DNA of 64,000 bases from Hyphomicrobiales bacterium (GCA_900466945.1 UBNV01000021.1:1-64000), one strand, 5' to 3'. Shown: positions 1-7,062, counted from the first letter of the stretch. Notes: a model not told the origin generated them from the letters alone. A program made the numbers and translations.

Positions 1-47
1 GGCGCCATCATCAGACGGGCGAGCGTCCGGGTGTTTTGCGTAGCCAT
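1..47 (-). CDS. smoF: Polyol/sugar ABC transporter permease, N-terminus only (partial)
   Basis: Only the first 15 codons lie in the window; the gene runs off the left edge. The start codon at 47 follows an AGGAAGAG ribosome-binding site, and the peptide begins MATQNTRTLARLMMA, a typical polar N-terminus before the first membrane helix of a MalF-type permease. It lies 176 nt downstream of the SmoE-like binding protein on the same strand, the order seen in sorbitol/mannitol importers (binding protein, permease, permease, ATPase). The call rests mainly on that context, so the substrate and the symbol are inferred. Confidence 0.7.
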   Translation of the reverse strand, partial: MATQNTRTLARLMMA

Positions 48-181
48 GGGTTTAAATCTCTTCCTAGAGGCCGGCTTACCCGTCTCGGGCGCTCAGGCTC
101 GTCTTTCCAGGCGGCGACTGTATCCGGGATATGGTCCCCCGGGGCGGAACCGCCGATCCGCTCATCAGGTCCTCGAAGATT

Positions 182-208
182 GCCGCCCGGACTTGACGCC
201 CGGACGGC
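182..208 (-). promoter_or_regulatory. Intercistronic stem-loop after the binding-protein gene
   Basis: On the minus strand an 11-bp stem (two G-U pairs) closes a 5-nt loop, 15 nt past the smoE stop codon and before the permease start. No U-tract follows, so it is more likely an mRNA-stabilising or attenuating hairpin that keeps binding-protein message in excess than a full terminator. Confidence 0.6.
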
Positions 209-223
209 AGTTTCGGGAGGAGA

Positions 224-1537
224 TTACTTGATGTAGCCGGCGCGGGTCATTTCGCGGACCGAGGCCTGCTGGGCCTGGGCAAGCGCATCGTCAACCGACA
301 TCTGACCGGCAAGCGCTGCGGAGAACAGCTGGCCGACCGTCGTGCCAAGACCCTGGAATTCCGGGATAGCGACGAACTGCACACCGACATAAGGCACCGG
401 CTTGACGGCCGGGTTCTTGGGGTCTGCGGCATTGATCGAGTCGATCGTCATCTTGGCGAACGGAGCGGCCTTCTGGTACTCGGGGTTCTCATAGAGAGAC
501 GTACGGGTACCCGGAGGAACGTTGGCCCAGCCTTCCTTGGATGCGACCAGTTCGGCATAGGCCTTGCCAGTTGCCCAGGAGATGAACTTCTCGGCCGAAG
601 CGGCCTTCTGCGAGCCAGCCGGGATAGCGAGGTTCCATGCCCAGAGCCAGTTGCCGCGCTTACCGAGACCGGTGTCCGGCGCCAGGGCAAAAGCGACCTT
701 GTCGGCAACCGTCGAGTCCTTCGGGTTGGTGACGAAGGAAGCAGCGACCGTGGCGTCGATCCACATGCCGCATTTGCCCTGCTGGAACAGTGCCAGGTTT
801 TCGTTGAAGCCGTTCGAGGACGCGCCCTGCGGGCCGGCGTCGTTCATGAGCTTGACGTAGAAGTCGAGCGCGTTCTTCCATTCCGGCTGATCGAACTGGG
901 GAGCCCAGTTCTCATCGAACCAGCGTGCACCGAAGGCATTGGCGGTAGCGGTCAGGAAGGCGATGTTTTCGCCCCAACCAGCCTTGCCGCGAAGGCAGAT
1001 ACCGTTGATGTCATTGGCGCGGTCGGTCATCTTGCGGGCAGCGTCGGCCACAAATTCCCAGGTCGGGGCATCGGGCATCGTCAGGCCGGCCTTTTCCATC
1101 AAGTCCTTGCGGTACATGATGAACGAGGACTCGCCGTAGAACGGAGCGGCATAGAGCTTGCCGTCTTCACCGGTGAGACCCGAACGAATCGCCGGCAGAA
1201 GATCGTCAACGTCATAGTCGGCGCCGAGGTTATCGAGCGGCAGGAGCCAGCCCTGCTTGGCCCAGATCGGAACTTCATAAGTGCCGATCGTCATGATGTC
1301 GTACTGGCCGCCCTTTGTCGCAACGTCGGTCGTGACGCGTTCGCGCAGGACGTTTTCTTCCAGCGTGACCCACTCGACTTGAATGTCGGGATTTGCCGAA
1401 GTGAATTCGGAGGTCAGGCCCTGCATGCGGATCATGTCGCCGTTGTTCACGGTTGCGATCGTCAGGGTTTCAGCAGAGGCCATGCCGGCAAGAGCCAGCG
1501 CTGAGCAGGCGCCCAGCAGAATAGTCTTCAATTTCAT
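224..1537 (-). CDS. smoE: Sorbitol/mannitol-type ABC transporter substrate-binding protein
   Basis: This 437-aa periplasmic binding protein captures a polyol (sorbitol/mannitol likely) and delivers it to the membrane permeases encoded downstream. It has a clear signal peptide (residues 1-22, cleavage after AMASA) followed by a family-1 solute-binding fold. The stretches TVNNGDMIRMQ, GGQYDIMTIGTYEVP and APFYGESSFIMYRKDL match the SmoE group as I remember it. The start is supported by GGGAGGAAG seven bases upstream. A GC hairpin follows the stop and the permease starts at 47. The divergently spaced gene at higher coordinates on the same strand is a SorC-type regulator. The exact substrate is inferred from family resemblance. 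Confidence 0.85.
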   Translation of the reverse strand: MKLKTILLGACSALALAGMASAETLTIATVNNGDMIRMQGLTSEFTSANPDIQVEWVTLEENVLRERVTTDVATKGGQYDIMTIGTYEVPIWAKQGWLLPLDNLGADYDVDDLLPAIRSGLTGEDGKLYAAPFYGESSFIMYRKDLMEKAGLTMPDAPTWEFVADAARKMTDRANDINGICLRGKAGWGENIAFLTATANAFGARWFDENWAPQFDQPEWKNALDFYVKLMNDAGPQGASSNGFNENLALFQQGKCGMWIDATVAASFVTNPKDSTVADKVAFALAPDTGLGKRGNWLWAWNLAIPAGSQKAASAEKFISWATGKAYAELVASKEGWANVPPGTRTSLYENPEYQKAAPFAKMTIDSINAADPKNPAVKPVPYVGVQFVAIPEFQGLGTTVGQLFSAALAGQMSVDDALAQAQQASVREMTRAGYIK

Positions 1538-1557
1538 GTCTTCCTCCCAGAAGAAAA

Positions 1558-1578
1558 ATGAGCATTCGCTTTGCTCAT
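1558..1578. promoter_or_regulatory. Inverted repeat, candidate SorC-type operator
   Basis: ATGAGCA and TGCTCAT form a perfect 7-bp inverted repeat with a 7-bp spacer, 21 bases upstream of the smoE start codon. A SorC-family regulator gene lies immediately upstream, so this is a natural candidate for its binding site. No binding evidence is available. Confidence 0.45.
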
Positions 1579-1685
1579 GGGCAATTACTCACTCTACGCG
1601 CGAAAAATGTCAATCCGAATTCCATGCTGCGATGCGGCATGGACCGGTTAAAGCTCTGATTTTAAGTAAGAAATTTTAAGACTTA

Positions 1686-2639
1686 CTAGTTTTTCAGGAG
1701 ATGGCGCGCAGCCTCTTCGTCCGTGATCAACCCGTTAATATGGCCACCGCGGACCGCTGCAAGGATTGCGGGATGTTTGCGTTGGCCTCGTGCCAGACCG
1801 ACGACGGACGACGTTTCCCGCGACGGAATTTCAAGGCTGGCGACCCGCTCGTTCACCGGATGCTTGAGCAACTTTCCGTCTTCCCCGAAGATCCAGCCGC
1901 AGATCTCGCCGACGGCCCCGACCTGGAGAAGTTCCTCCATCTCATGGGGTTTCAGGAATCCGTCGACAAGAAGCGGCGCGCGCATGTTCATTTCCCCGAT
2001 ACCGACGAAGGTCACGTCCGAGCGAAGACCGAGCGCGATCGTCGGCGCGACAAGCGGCTGGTCATGCAGCAGCTGACGTTCTGCGGGAGACGACACGATG
2101 ACCGGAAGTGGCATCGGGAAATGCGGTGCCTTGATCGCGTCTGCCATGGAGAAGATGACGTTGAAGTAGGCGGCCGAGCCATCAGGGCTGATATTGCCCG
2201 TCAGCGAGACGATCTTGTGCTGTGGGCATTCCATCGGTGAAAGCTGGTCGATCATCGACCGGAGCGTACGACCCGTCCCCATCGCGATGATCAGCGGTTC
2301 CGGCTGCCTGAGCCAGCGTTCCAGCTGCGCGGCACCGGCTTCTGCAACGCCGACGCTGGCCGATTCCGCGGAGGGATCGGTTGGAACGATCTCGACTTCC
2401 TTGAGACCGAACTTTTGTTTAAGCGCTTCCGCGAGCTCAAGGCACGCCGCAATCGGATGATCGAGCCGCACCTTGATGAGCTTCTCCGCGACAGAAAGCG
2501 AGACGAGGCGTTGCGCGCTCTGGCGCGAGATGCCCATGGACGCCGCGATCTCGTCCTGGGTCCGCCCGGCGACATAGTAGAGCCAGCCCGCTCGTGCCGC
2601 ATCATCGAGCCTCGTCTGCCCCTCGCCGCGTTTCGCCAT
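1686..2639 (-). CDS. SorC/DeoR-family sugar-responsive transcriptional regulator
   Basis: A 317-aa regulator expected to control the adjacent polyol transporter in response to a phosphorylated sugar or polyol. Residues 1-60 hold a helix-turn-helix (YYVAGRTQDEIAASMGISRQS), and the rest is the SorC effector domain related to sugar-phosphate isomerases (MGTGRTLRSM, FVGIGEM). The reading frame stays open upstream to 3020, but ATG at 2639 is chosen: a GGAGG site lies nine bases before it, the HTH then sits at the usual distance, and 317 aa is normal for the family. It is on the same strand as and just upstream of smoE. It may correspond to smoC of other rhizobia. Confidence 0.85.
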   Translation of the reverse strand: MAKRGEGQTRLDDAARAGWLYYVAGRTQDEIAASMGISRQSAQRLVSLSVAEKLIKVRLDHPIAACLELAEALKQKFGLKEVEIVPTDPSAESASVGVAEAGAAQLERWLRQPEPLIIAMGTGRTLRSMIDQLSPMECPQHKIVSLTGNISPDGSAAYFNVIFSMADAIKAPHFPMPLPVIVSSPAERQLLHDQPLVAPTIALGLRSDVTFVGIGEMNMRAPLLVDGFLKPHEMEELLQVGAVGEICGWIFGEDGKLLKHPVNERVASLEIPSRETSSVVGLARGQRKHPAILAAVRGGHINGLITDEEAARHLLKN

Positions 2640-2720
2640 GAAATCTTTCCTCCGTCTGGCGACAGTGCTGCCAATTTTGCCCGCGCCTGTCAAATCCCGG
2701 TCCAGCCTGGCCACCCATCT

Positions 2721-2745
2721 GGAACGCTTCCCGCACTGACGGGTT
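2721..2745 (+). promoter_or_regulatory. Candidate EcfG/RpoE2 general-stress promoter for the DUF4142 gene
   Basis: GGAAC at 2721-2725, an 18-nt spacer, then TT at 2744-2745 matches the GGAAC-N18/19-TT consensus described for the S. meliloti general-stress sigma factor RpoE2. It lies 34 bases before the start codon. The four-base -10 reads GGTT rather than CGTT. Confidence 0.6.
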
Positions 2746-2778
2746 GGACCTTGAACCCCCAGCCCAAGGAGATCGAAC

Positions 2779-3324
2779 ATGGTCCGCCTCATCACGCTCG
2801 CTGCTGCAACCGCACTGACCGTCGTGGCCACGGCAAATGCCCAGCAGACAGCGCCGATCCAAGAGCTGCCGACGCCGCAGCCCTCAGCTGAGACGGAGGC
2901 ACTTGGTCCCGCCAGCTTTGTCCAGCAAGCGGCTGCTTCCAACGAATTCGAAATCCGCTCGGCGGAACTTGCCTTGCGGCGGAGCCAGGACCCGCAAGTG
3001 ATCGAGTTCGCACAGACCATGCTGGATGATCATCGCCGGGCGCGAGGACAGTTGGAGCCGGCGGCCGACGCCGATTCGGTGGCCATCGTCATGGAGCTTT
3101 CGATGGAGCAGAAGCAGACCCTTACGGCGTTGGAGCAGGCCGAGGAGAGCCAGTTCAACAGCGCCTACATGTCCGCCCAGATGAAGGCGCATGATCAGGC
3201 GATCCGGTTGCTCGGGGCATACGCCGATCACGGTCCCGCCGGCAGCCTGAAGACCTATGCAGTCGCCAATTACCCATTGGTTCGGACCCACAAGGTGCAG
3301 GCTCAGTCTTTGACCAACCGGTAG
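2779..3324 (+). CDS. DUF4142 family secreted/periplasmic protein
   Basis: A 181-aa exported protein. Residues 1-21 form a signal peptide (cleavage after ATANA). The remainder is a four-helix, ferritin-like DUF4142 domain (SFVQQAAASNEFEIRSAELAL, QVIEFAQTMLDDH, AHDQAIRLLGAYAD). The function of DUF4142 is not established; many members are stress-induced envelope proteins. An AGGAG site precedes the ATG. The gene is transcribed away from the SorC-type regulator and has a candidate GGAAC-N18-TT promoter, so induction in the general stress response is inferred. No metal-binding residues could be assigned with confidence. Confidence 0.85.
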   Translation: MVRLITLAAATALTVVATANAQQTAPIQELPTPQPSAETEALGPASFVQQAAASNEFEIRSAELALRRSQDPQVIEFAQTMLDDHRRARGQLEPAADADSVAIVMELSMEQKQTLTALEQAEESQFNSAYMSAQMKAHDQAIRLLGAYADHGPAGSLKTYAVANYPLVRTHKVQAQSLTNR

Positions 3325-3424
3325 GCGGAGGATGGTGACGAGCAAGACGACTGCTTGCAGCGCTCTTGGGGCGGTCACAGTTGCAGTCATAGTGGTGTTG
3401 CGGCCGAGTGCCAACGAGATGTGA

Positions 3425-3606
3425 CCGAAACAGCCCGGTCTTCGCCCCGACGCGTCACGACCAAGTCTCGGACGTACCGCCCAGCGCGACTGCCGACATG
3501 GACACGCCTTGAGCATACGCGCGTCACCCGCGCGGAGCATCTTGTTGCCGCACGGGAACGAAAGCGATTAGCGCCGCACTCGACGGATGGCGGACCCGTC
3601 CTGACA
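3425..3606. other. Intergenic stretch with no supported gene
   Basis: Between the DUF4142 gene and the small-RNA terminator. Open frames here are short, lack ribosome-binding sites and look non-coding. Confidence 0.4.
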
Positions 3607-3631
3607 TAAAAAGAACCCCGCCGAAGCGGGG
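3607..3631 (-). terminator. Rho-independent terminator (UUCG loop)
   Basis: Minus-strand AACCCCGC-TTCG-GCGGGGTT followed by CTTTTT: an 8-bp perfect stem with a stable tetraloop and U-tract. No protein gene on the minus strand ends here, which is the main sign of an independent small transcript. Confidence 0.8.
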
Positions 3632-3690
3632 TTCAGGTGGGCGCCCTCAGGGCGGCCGGGGGAGGTTGGAGGAGGGAACAATCCTACATG
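3607..3690 (-). ncRNA. Candidate stress-induced small RNA with C-rich anti-SD stretch
   Basis: On the minus strand, a GGAAC-N18-TT promoter is followed after about eight bases by some 84 nt ending in a strong rho-independent terminator. The predicted RNA contains CCCUCCUCCAACCUCCCCC, an unusually C-rich run that can pair with Shine-Dalgarno sequences, then a small GCCCUGAGGGC hairpin, then the terminator hairpin with a UUCG tetraloop and U5 tail. C-rich loops are a feature of GsrN, the sigma-T-dependent small RNA of Caulobacter, and of other alphaproteobacterial anti-SD RNAs. Homology to GsrN itself is not shown. The 5' end is estimated from the promoter. Confidence 0.55.
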
Positions 3691-3697
3691 GCTTATG

Positions 3698-3722
3698 AAC
3701 TGCGACGTTGGGCCATTGTTCC
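3698..3722 (-). promoter_or_regulatory. Candidate EcfG/RpoE2 promoter for the small RNA
   Basis: Minus-strand GGAAC (3722-3718), 18-nt spacer, TT (3699-3698); the -10 reads AGTT. It would start transcription near 3690, upstream of the C-rich run and terminator. Confidence 0.5.
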
Positions 3723-3734
3723 CTGAGGGAACAA
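3716..3734. repeat. Perfect 19-bp palindrome
   Basis: TTGTTCCCTGAGGGAACAA: two 9-bp arms around a single G. It overlaps the -35 element of the small-RNA promoter. A further copy of one arm (GGGAACAAT) lies at 3674-3682 inside the small-RNA region. Possible operator or alternative RNA stem. Confidence 0.6.
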
Positions 3735-4068
3735 AGAATCTTTTCCGTTTCCTTGTCCTGCGTCAGAGCTGTTCTGCTTGAGCACCGCTGTCAGGCTGTT
3801 CAATGGCCGCCGTGTTCATCAAGAGGCCGCGGAGTTTGGGATTTCGGGCGCCATATGCCTGGAAGAAGTTCTGCATGGCCAAGCGGATCGCGCCCTTCAC
3901 GCCGCCGATCGCCTGTTACACAGCGCGCGCGATAAGCAGGTCCGGGTCTCCACTCGGGATATTGGAGTCTGTTGTCGGTATAGGACCTTGCATCTCTCCT
4001 CGTACTGACGGCCGCATGACAAACCCTTTCCGAACTGTTCCGAGAAATTCGCGGCACTTTAAGCAAGA

Positions 4069-4272
4069 CTACGGCTGGTCCTTGGTCTTGAGCGAATCGC
4101 CGAGGTTCCGCTTATCTGGGTCCTGAAGGTTCTCGCCGACCGCGTCCCGGTCGACATCCGGATTATCCTTGGCGGGCATATAGCCGCTTGGCCTGTTTTC
4201 CTGTGGTCCTTCCCATCTCGGGGATTGATCTGTCGTTCCTGGCTTTCCATCTTTCGGGGAATTCATGCCCAT
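4069..4272 (-). CDS. Small hydrophilic hypothetical protein, probable stress protein
   Basis: A 67-aa protein rich in D, P, K, G and N with no hydrophobic segment, so it is probably cytosolic and disordered (starts MGMNSPKDGKPG). No named family was recognised. AAGGAG lies seven bases before the ATG at 4272; an in-frame ATG two codons later is an alternative. A GGAAC-N18-TT promoter sits upstream and overlaps that of the divergent NADH dehydrogenase gene. Small charged proteins of this type are common members of the rhizobial general-stress regulon, but its function is unknown. Confidence 0.65.
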   Translation of the reverse strand: MGMNSPKDGKPGTTDQSPRWEGPQENRPSGYMPAKDNPDVDRDAVGENLQDPDKRNLGDSLKTKDQP

Positions 4273-4305
4273 GACTTGTCTCCTTGTGGCTGTTGACCTC
4301 TGACC

Positions 4306-4330
4306 AACTGCGCCGCCTGCGAACCGTTCC
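4306..4330 (-). promoter_or_regulatory. Candidate EcfG/RpoE2 promoter for the 67-aa protein
   Basis: Minus-strand GGAAC (4330-4326), 18-nt spacer, TT (4307-4306), with AGTT as the -10. The predicted start near 4299 gives a short leader containing the AAGGAG site. Confidence 0.6.
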
Positions 4331-4333
4331 GCA

Positions 4334-4358
4334 GGAACATTTGCAGATGCCTTCTGTT
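4334..4358 (+). promoter_or_regulatory. Candidate EcfG/RpoE2 promoter for the NADH dehydrogenase gene
   Basis: GGAAC at 4334-4338, 18-nt spacer, TT at 4357-4358. Together with the divergent promoter it makes the palindrome GTTCCGCAGGAAC (4326-4338), so the two -35 elements lie back to back. Confidence 0.6.
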
Positions 4359-4384
4359 TGCCTGGAAACAGCGACAGTGAGGTG

Positions 4385-5707
4385 ATGATGAAAAGCGAGA
4401 TGGAGAGCGCGGAGAAGAGACCGCATGTCGTGATTGTCGGTGCAGGCTTCGGCGGTCTGGCGTGTGCTCAGGCACTGGGCAACACGGAAATCGACGTTAC
4501 AGTGATCGATCGTCGCAACCACAATCTTTTCCAGCCGCTCCTATATCAGGTCGCGACTGCAGCACTGTCGCCGGCAGACATCTCCGAACCGATACGGCGA
4601 ACGCTGGGCCGGTACGCGAACATCCACGTCGTGATGGCCGAGGTCGTGTCAGTCAACGCGCCTGCACAGACCGTGATCATGAAAGACGGCGGCTCGATAC
4701 CCTTCGATCGCCTCGTGCTCGCGACCGGCTCCACCTACAACTACTTTGGACACGAAGACTGGCAGCAGCACGCACCGGGTCTCAAATCCATCCATGAAGC
4801 CCGCGACATCCGCCACAGGCTGCTCCTCGCTTTCGAAAAGGCGGAGCGGAGCACCGACGAGGCCGAAAAACGCAGACTTTTGACCAGCGTGGTGATCGGC
4901 GGCGGACCGACAGGTGTCGAAATGGCGGGCGCGATCTCTGAACTCGGCCGCTTCATGATCGCCCAGGATTTCCGCAAGCTGCATGCCGATCAATTGACGG
5001 TCCTGCTGGTCGAGGCCGGGCCGAGAATTCTATCCACCTTCCCGGAGTCCTTCTCGCAATACGCCTCCGATTACCTCGCCGGGATCGGTGTCGATATCCG
5101 CCTCAATACGCCTGTCGACGACATCACCGCGGAGGGCGTTCAGGTTGACGGCGCGTTCCTCCCCGCGAGCTGCATCGTCTGGGGTGCGGGCGTGAAAGCC
5201 TCCCCGGCCGCCGAATGGCTGGGCATCGAGCCGGGAGCCGGCGGTCGCTTGCCCGTGGCGCCCGATCTGTCGGTTGTCGATAAGCCCGGCATCTATGCCC
5301 TCGGCGATACGGCGCTAGCGGTCGGCGAAGATGGCAAACCGATGCCGGCCCTCGCGCAGGTGGCAAAACAGCAGGGAACGTTTCTCGGCCGTGCGCTGAA
5401 AGCCAACCTCCTGTCTGGAAGGCCCATTCCCACGTTCCACTTCCACAATCGCGGCAACACTGCGGTCATCGGGCGCAATGCCGCCATCTTCGATTTTGGA
5501 TCCTGGCAACTCAAGGGTCGCATTGCCTGGCTCCTCTGGGCCCTTGTTCACGTCTATCTTCTGGTCAATTTCGAGAAGAGGCTGCTCGTCAGCATTCAGT
5601 GGATCTGGCGCTATTCCACCCGCCAGAGAGGCGCGCGCGTGATCGACGAGAAGGCGGTCTCTGCCGTCCTGCCGGAAGCGGCTGCCGAGAATAGAACAAC
5701 CACCTGA
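4385..5707 (+). CDS. ndh: Type II NADH:quinone oxidoreductase (NDH-2)
   Basis: A 440-aa single-subunit FAD enzyme that oxidises NADH and reduces quinone at the inner membrane without pumping protons. The FAD-binding GAGFGG is at residues 19-24, followed by the NDH-2 hallmark NHNLFQPLLYQVATAALSP; the NADH-binding VIGGGPTGVEMAG is near residue 170. The C-terminal part (RIAWLLWALVHVYLLVNF) is the amphipathic membrane-anchoring segment. The frame is open from TTG 4358, but that codon overlaps the predicted promoter; ATG 4385 or 4388 with GAGG just upstream is preferred. A stress-inducible NDH-2 would let cells dispose of NADH when proton pumping is limited; this is inference from the promoter. 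Confidence 0.9.
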   Translation: MMKSEMESAEKRPHVVIVGAGFGGLACAQALGNTEIDVTVIDRRNHNLFQPLLYQVATAALSPADISEPIRRTLGRYANIHVVMAEVVSVNAPAQTVIMKDGGSIPFDRLVLATGSTYNYFGHEDWQQHAPGLKSIHEARDIRHRLLLAFEKAERSTDEAEKRRLLTSVVIGGGPTGVEMAGAISELGRFMIAQDFRKLHADQLTVLLVEAGPRILSTFPESFSQYASDYLAGIGVDIRLNTPVDDITAEGVQVDGAFLPASCIVWGAGVKASPAAEWLGIEPGAGGRLPVAPDLSVVDKPGIYALGDTALAVGEDGKPMPALAQVAKQQGTFLGRALKANLLSGRPIPTFHFHNRGNTAVIGRNAAIFDFGSWQLKGRIAWLLWALVHVYLLVNFEKRLLVSIQWIWRYSTRQRGARVIDEKAVSAVLPEAAAENRTTT

Positions 5708-5754
5708 GATCAAGTCACAGTTTCAGGGTGGACAGGTCCAACGGTGATCGCTAA

Positions 5755-5771
5755 ATGTAATGGTATTACAT
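5755..5771. promoter_or_regulatory. Dyad ATGTAAT-GGT-ATTACAT upstream of the B12 riboswitch
   Basis: Perfect 7-bp arms with a 3-bp centre, about 55 bases before the riboswitch. The outline (TGTAAT...ATTACA) recalls Zur/Fur-type metalloregulator boxes, but the match is not exact. It probably belongs to the promoter of the riboswitch transcript. Confidence 0.4.
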
Positions 5772-5822
5772 AACTTAGAGGATTAGAGGCTTGACCGGCG
5801 GGGTCTGCAGATCTTATGCAAG

Positions 5823-6030
5823 CAGGTGACGGTTCCCTCAACGGATGACTCCGAGGGGATTAATAGGGAACACGGTGCGGAAGACCCAAAAGGGACCAAG
5901 ACCGTGGCTGCCCCCGCAACTGTAAGCGGATTGCTGTCCATTCTTGCGGCGTTCACACGCCGGGCCACTGCGGGTCACCGTGGGAAGGCAAATGGAAAGC
6001 GTATATCCGCGAGCCAGGAGACCTGCCGTC
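5823..6030 (+). promoter_or_regulatory. Cobalamin riboswitch
   Basis: The leader shows the conserved blocks of the adenosylcobalamin aptamer in order: GACGGTTCCC, AATAGGGAACACGGTGCGG, the core GCCACTG with GGGAAGGC, and the B12 box AGCCAGGAGACCTGCC at 6012-6027. It lies on the plus strand directly upstream of an ABC importer operon, so it should lower expression of the importer when B12 is abundant. The expression platform downstream was not resolved; no clear terminator was seen, so translational control is more likely. Confidence 0.9.
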
Positions 6031-6151
6031 AAGCGATGAAACCGAAGCGGACGGGGTGTTCCGATGGATACGAACTGGCTTTTGCACAGCGCCCTCAGGC
6101 GCGCCGAACACATGCCATTTTGCCTCCGGAGAAATCCTGCGGAGGACTGGC

Positions 6152-6250
6152 ATGCATTTCCTTCTCGATCATGAGCCGCTCAGGCTTGGATCCAAGCTCG
6201 CCCATGGCGTGACCGCCGGCAGCGCCTTCCCTGCGGGGATGCGCCGATGA
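6152..6250 (+). CDS. Small leader ORF translationally coupled to the ABC ATPase
   Basis: A 32-aa ORF (MHFLLDHEPLRLG...) with an excellent GCGGAGGA site six bases before its ATG. Its stop overlaps the start of the next gene as ATGA. It lies between the riboswitch and the transporter genes, so riboswitch control of its ribosome-binding site could pass to the whole operon through coupling. The stem CTCCGG-N-CCGGAG-like pairing just before the SD (6124-6145) could sequester it. No family was recognised and it may act only as a leader. Confidence 0.4.
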   Translation: MHFLLDHEPLRLGSKLAHGVTAGSAFPAGMRR

Positions 6251-7041
6251 GTTGCAGCAGCAAGGGGTGCCCTATCCGGGTCACGGATCTCGGCTGGGGT
6301 CCGAAATCATCGCATTTCCTCGTTCGTGATGTGTCGTTTGCGCTCGACGCCGGCGACCGGTTGGCGATCGTCGGCCCGAATGGTGCCGGCAAGACGACCT
6401 TGCTTCGCTGCCTGTATCGCGGCGTCTCTCCCCTGGAAGGCCGCGTCGAAGTGGACGGCCAGGATATCTGGTCCATGAGTGCCCGCCAGGTTGCGCGGCG
6501 CGTCGCTGTCGTCCTGCAGGAAATGCCTGGCGATTTCCCCTTCACGGTCCGCGACGTGGTGATGATGGGTCGCGTTCCCTGGCGCGAGGGCCTTTCCGGC
6601 TGGAATGATCAGGACAGAGCGGAAGCCGAACACGCCCTCGACCATCTCGACCTTCTTCGTTTGGCAAACCGCCAGTTCTCGACCCTCTCGGGCGGTGAGA
6701 AGCAGCGTGTTCTGGTGGCACGTGCACTCGCCCAGAAGCCGGAGATCCTGATTCTCGACGAGCCGACCAACCATCTGGACATCCGTCACCAGCTCGAAAT
6801 CCTCGATCTGCTGGGCGCGCTCAATCTGACGATTATCACGACGTTGCACGACATCAATCTGGCGGCCGAATTCGCAAGCCATGTCGCTCTGATGCATGGC
6901 GGCCGCATGAGTGCCTTCGGGGCGCCGGAGGCGGTTCTGACCGAACAGGCCCTGTCAGGGACCTTCGGCGTGCTCGCCGCGCGCCAGCAGGCGGAAGGTC
7001 TTCGCGCGCACCGTTTCTCTTTCTCACTTGCTCTGAACTGA
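6247..7041 (+). CDS. FecCD-type ABC transporter ATP-binding protein (probable corrinoid import)
   Basis: A 264-aa ATPase that powers the importer encoded with it. Walker A GPNGAGKT is at residues 43-50, the signature LSGGE at 147-151, and Walker B ILILDEPT at about 167-174, followed by the H-loop in TTLHDINLA. The BtuD/FhuC/HmuV subfamily fits. The start overlaps the upstream small ORF (ATGA). The following genes encode a periplasmic binding protein and a FecCD permease on the same strand. The cobalamin riboswitch makes B12 or another corrinoid the most likely substrate (btuD-like); cobalt chelates or a siderophore cannot be excluded. Confidence 0.85.
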   Translation: MSCSSKGCPIRVTDLGWGPKSSHFLVRDVSFALDAGDRLAIVGPNGAGKTTLLRCLYRGVSPLEGRVEVDGQDIWSMSARQVARRVAVVLQEMPGDFPFTVRDVVMMGRVPWREGLSGWNDQDRAEAEHALDHLDLLRLANRQFSTLSGGEKQRVLVARALAQKPEILILDEPTNHLDIRHQLEILDLLGALNLTIITTLHDINLAAEFASHVALMHGGRMSAFGAPEAVLTEQALSGTFGVLAARQQAEGLRAHRFSFSLALN

Positions 7042-7062
7042 TTTCAAAAGGACCCCGATACC

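Noticed and set aside
2640..3020. N-terminal extension of the SorC-type regulator to 444 aa
   Set aside because: The extension overlaps the divergent DUF4142 gene and its promoter; the internal ATG 2639 has a good SD and gives the family length.
3332..3424. 30-aa ORF with one hydrophobic helix after the DUF4142 gene
   Set aside because: Its GGAGG touches the ATG with no spacing and no family was recognised; it is possible but not supported enough.
3718..3760. Plus-strand GGAAC at about 3728 as a fifth EcfG promoter
   Set aside because: The following CGTT is only 13 bases away and no TT occurs at 18-19 bases, so spacing does not fit.
5826..6212. 128-aa ORF over the B12 leader
   Set aside because: The frame runs through the riboswitch core; the sequence is constrained as RNA and no SD is present.
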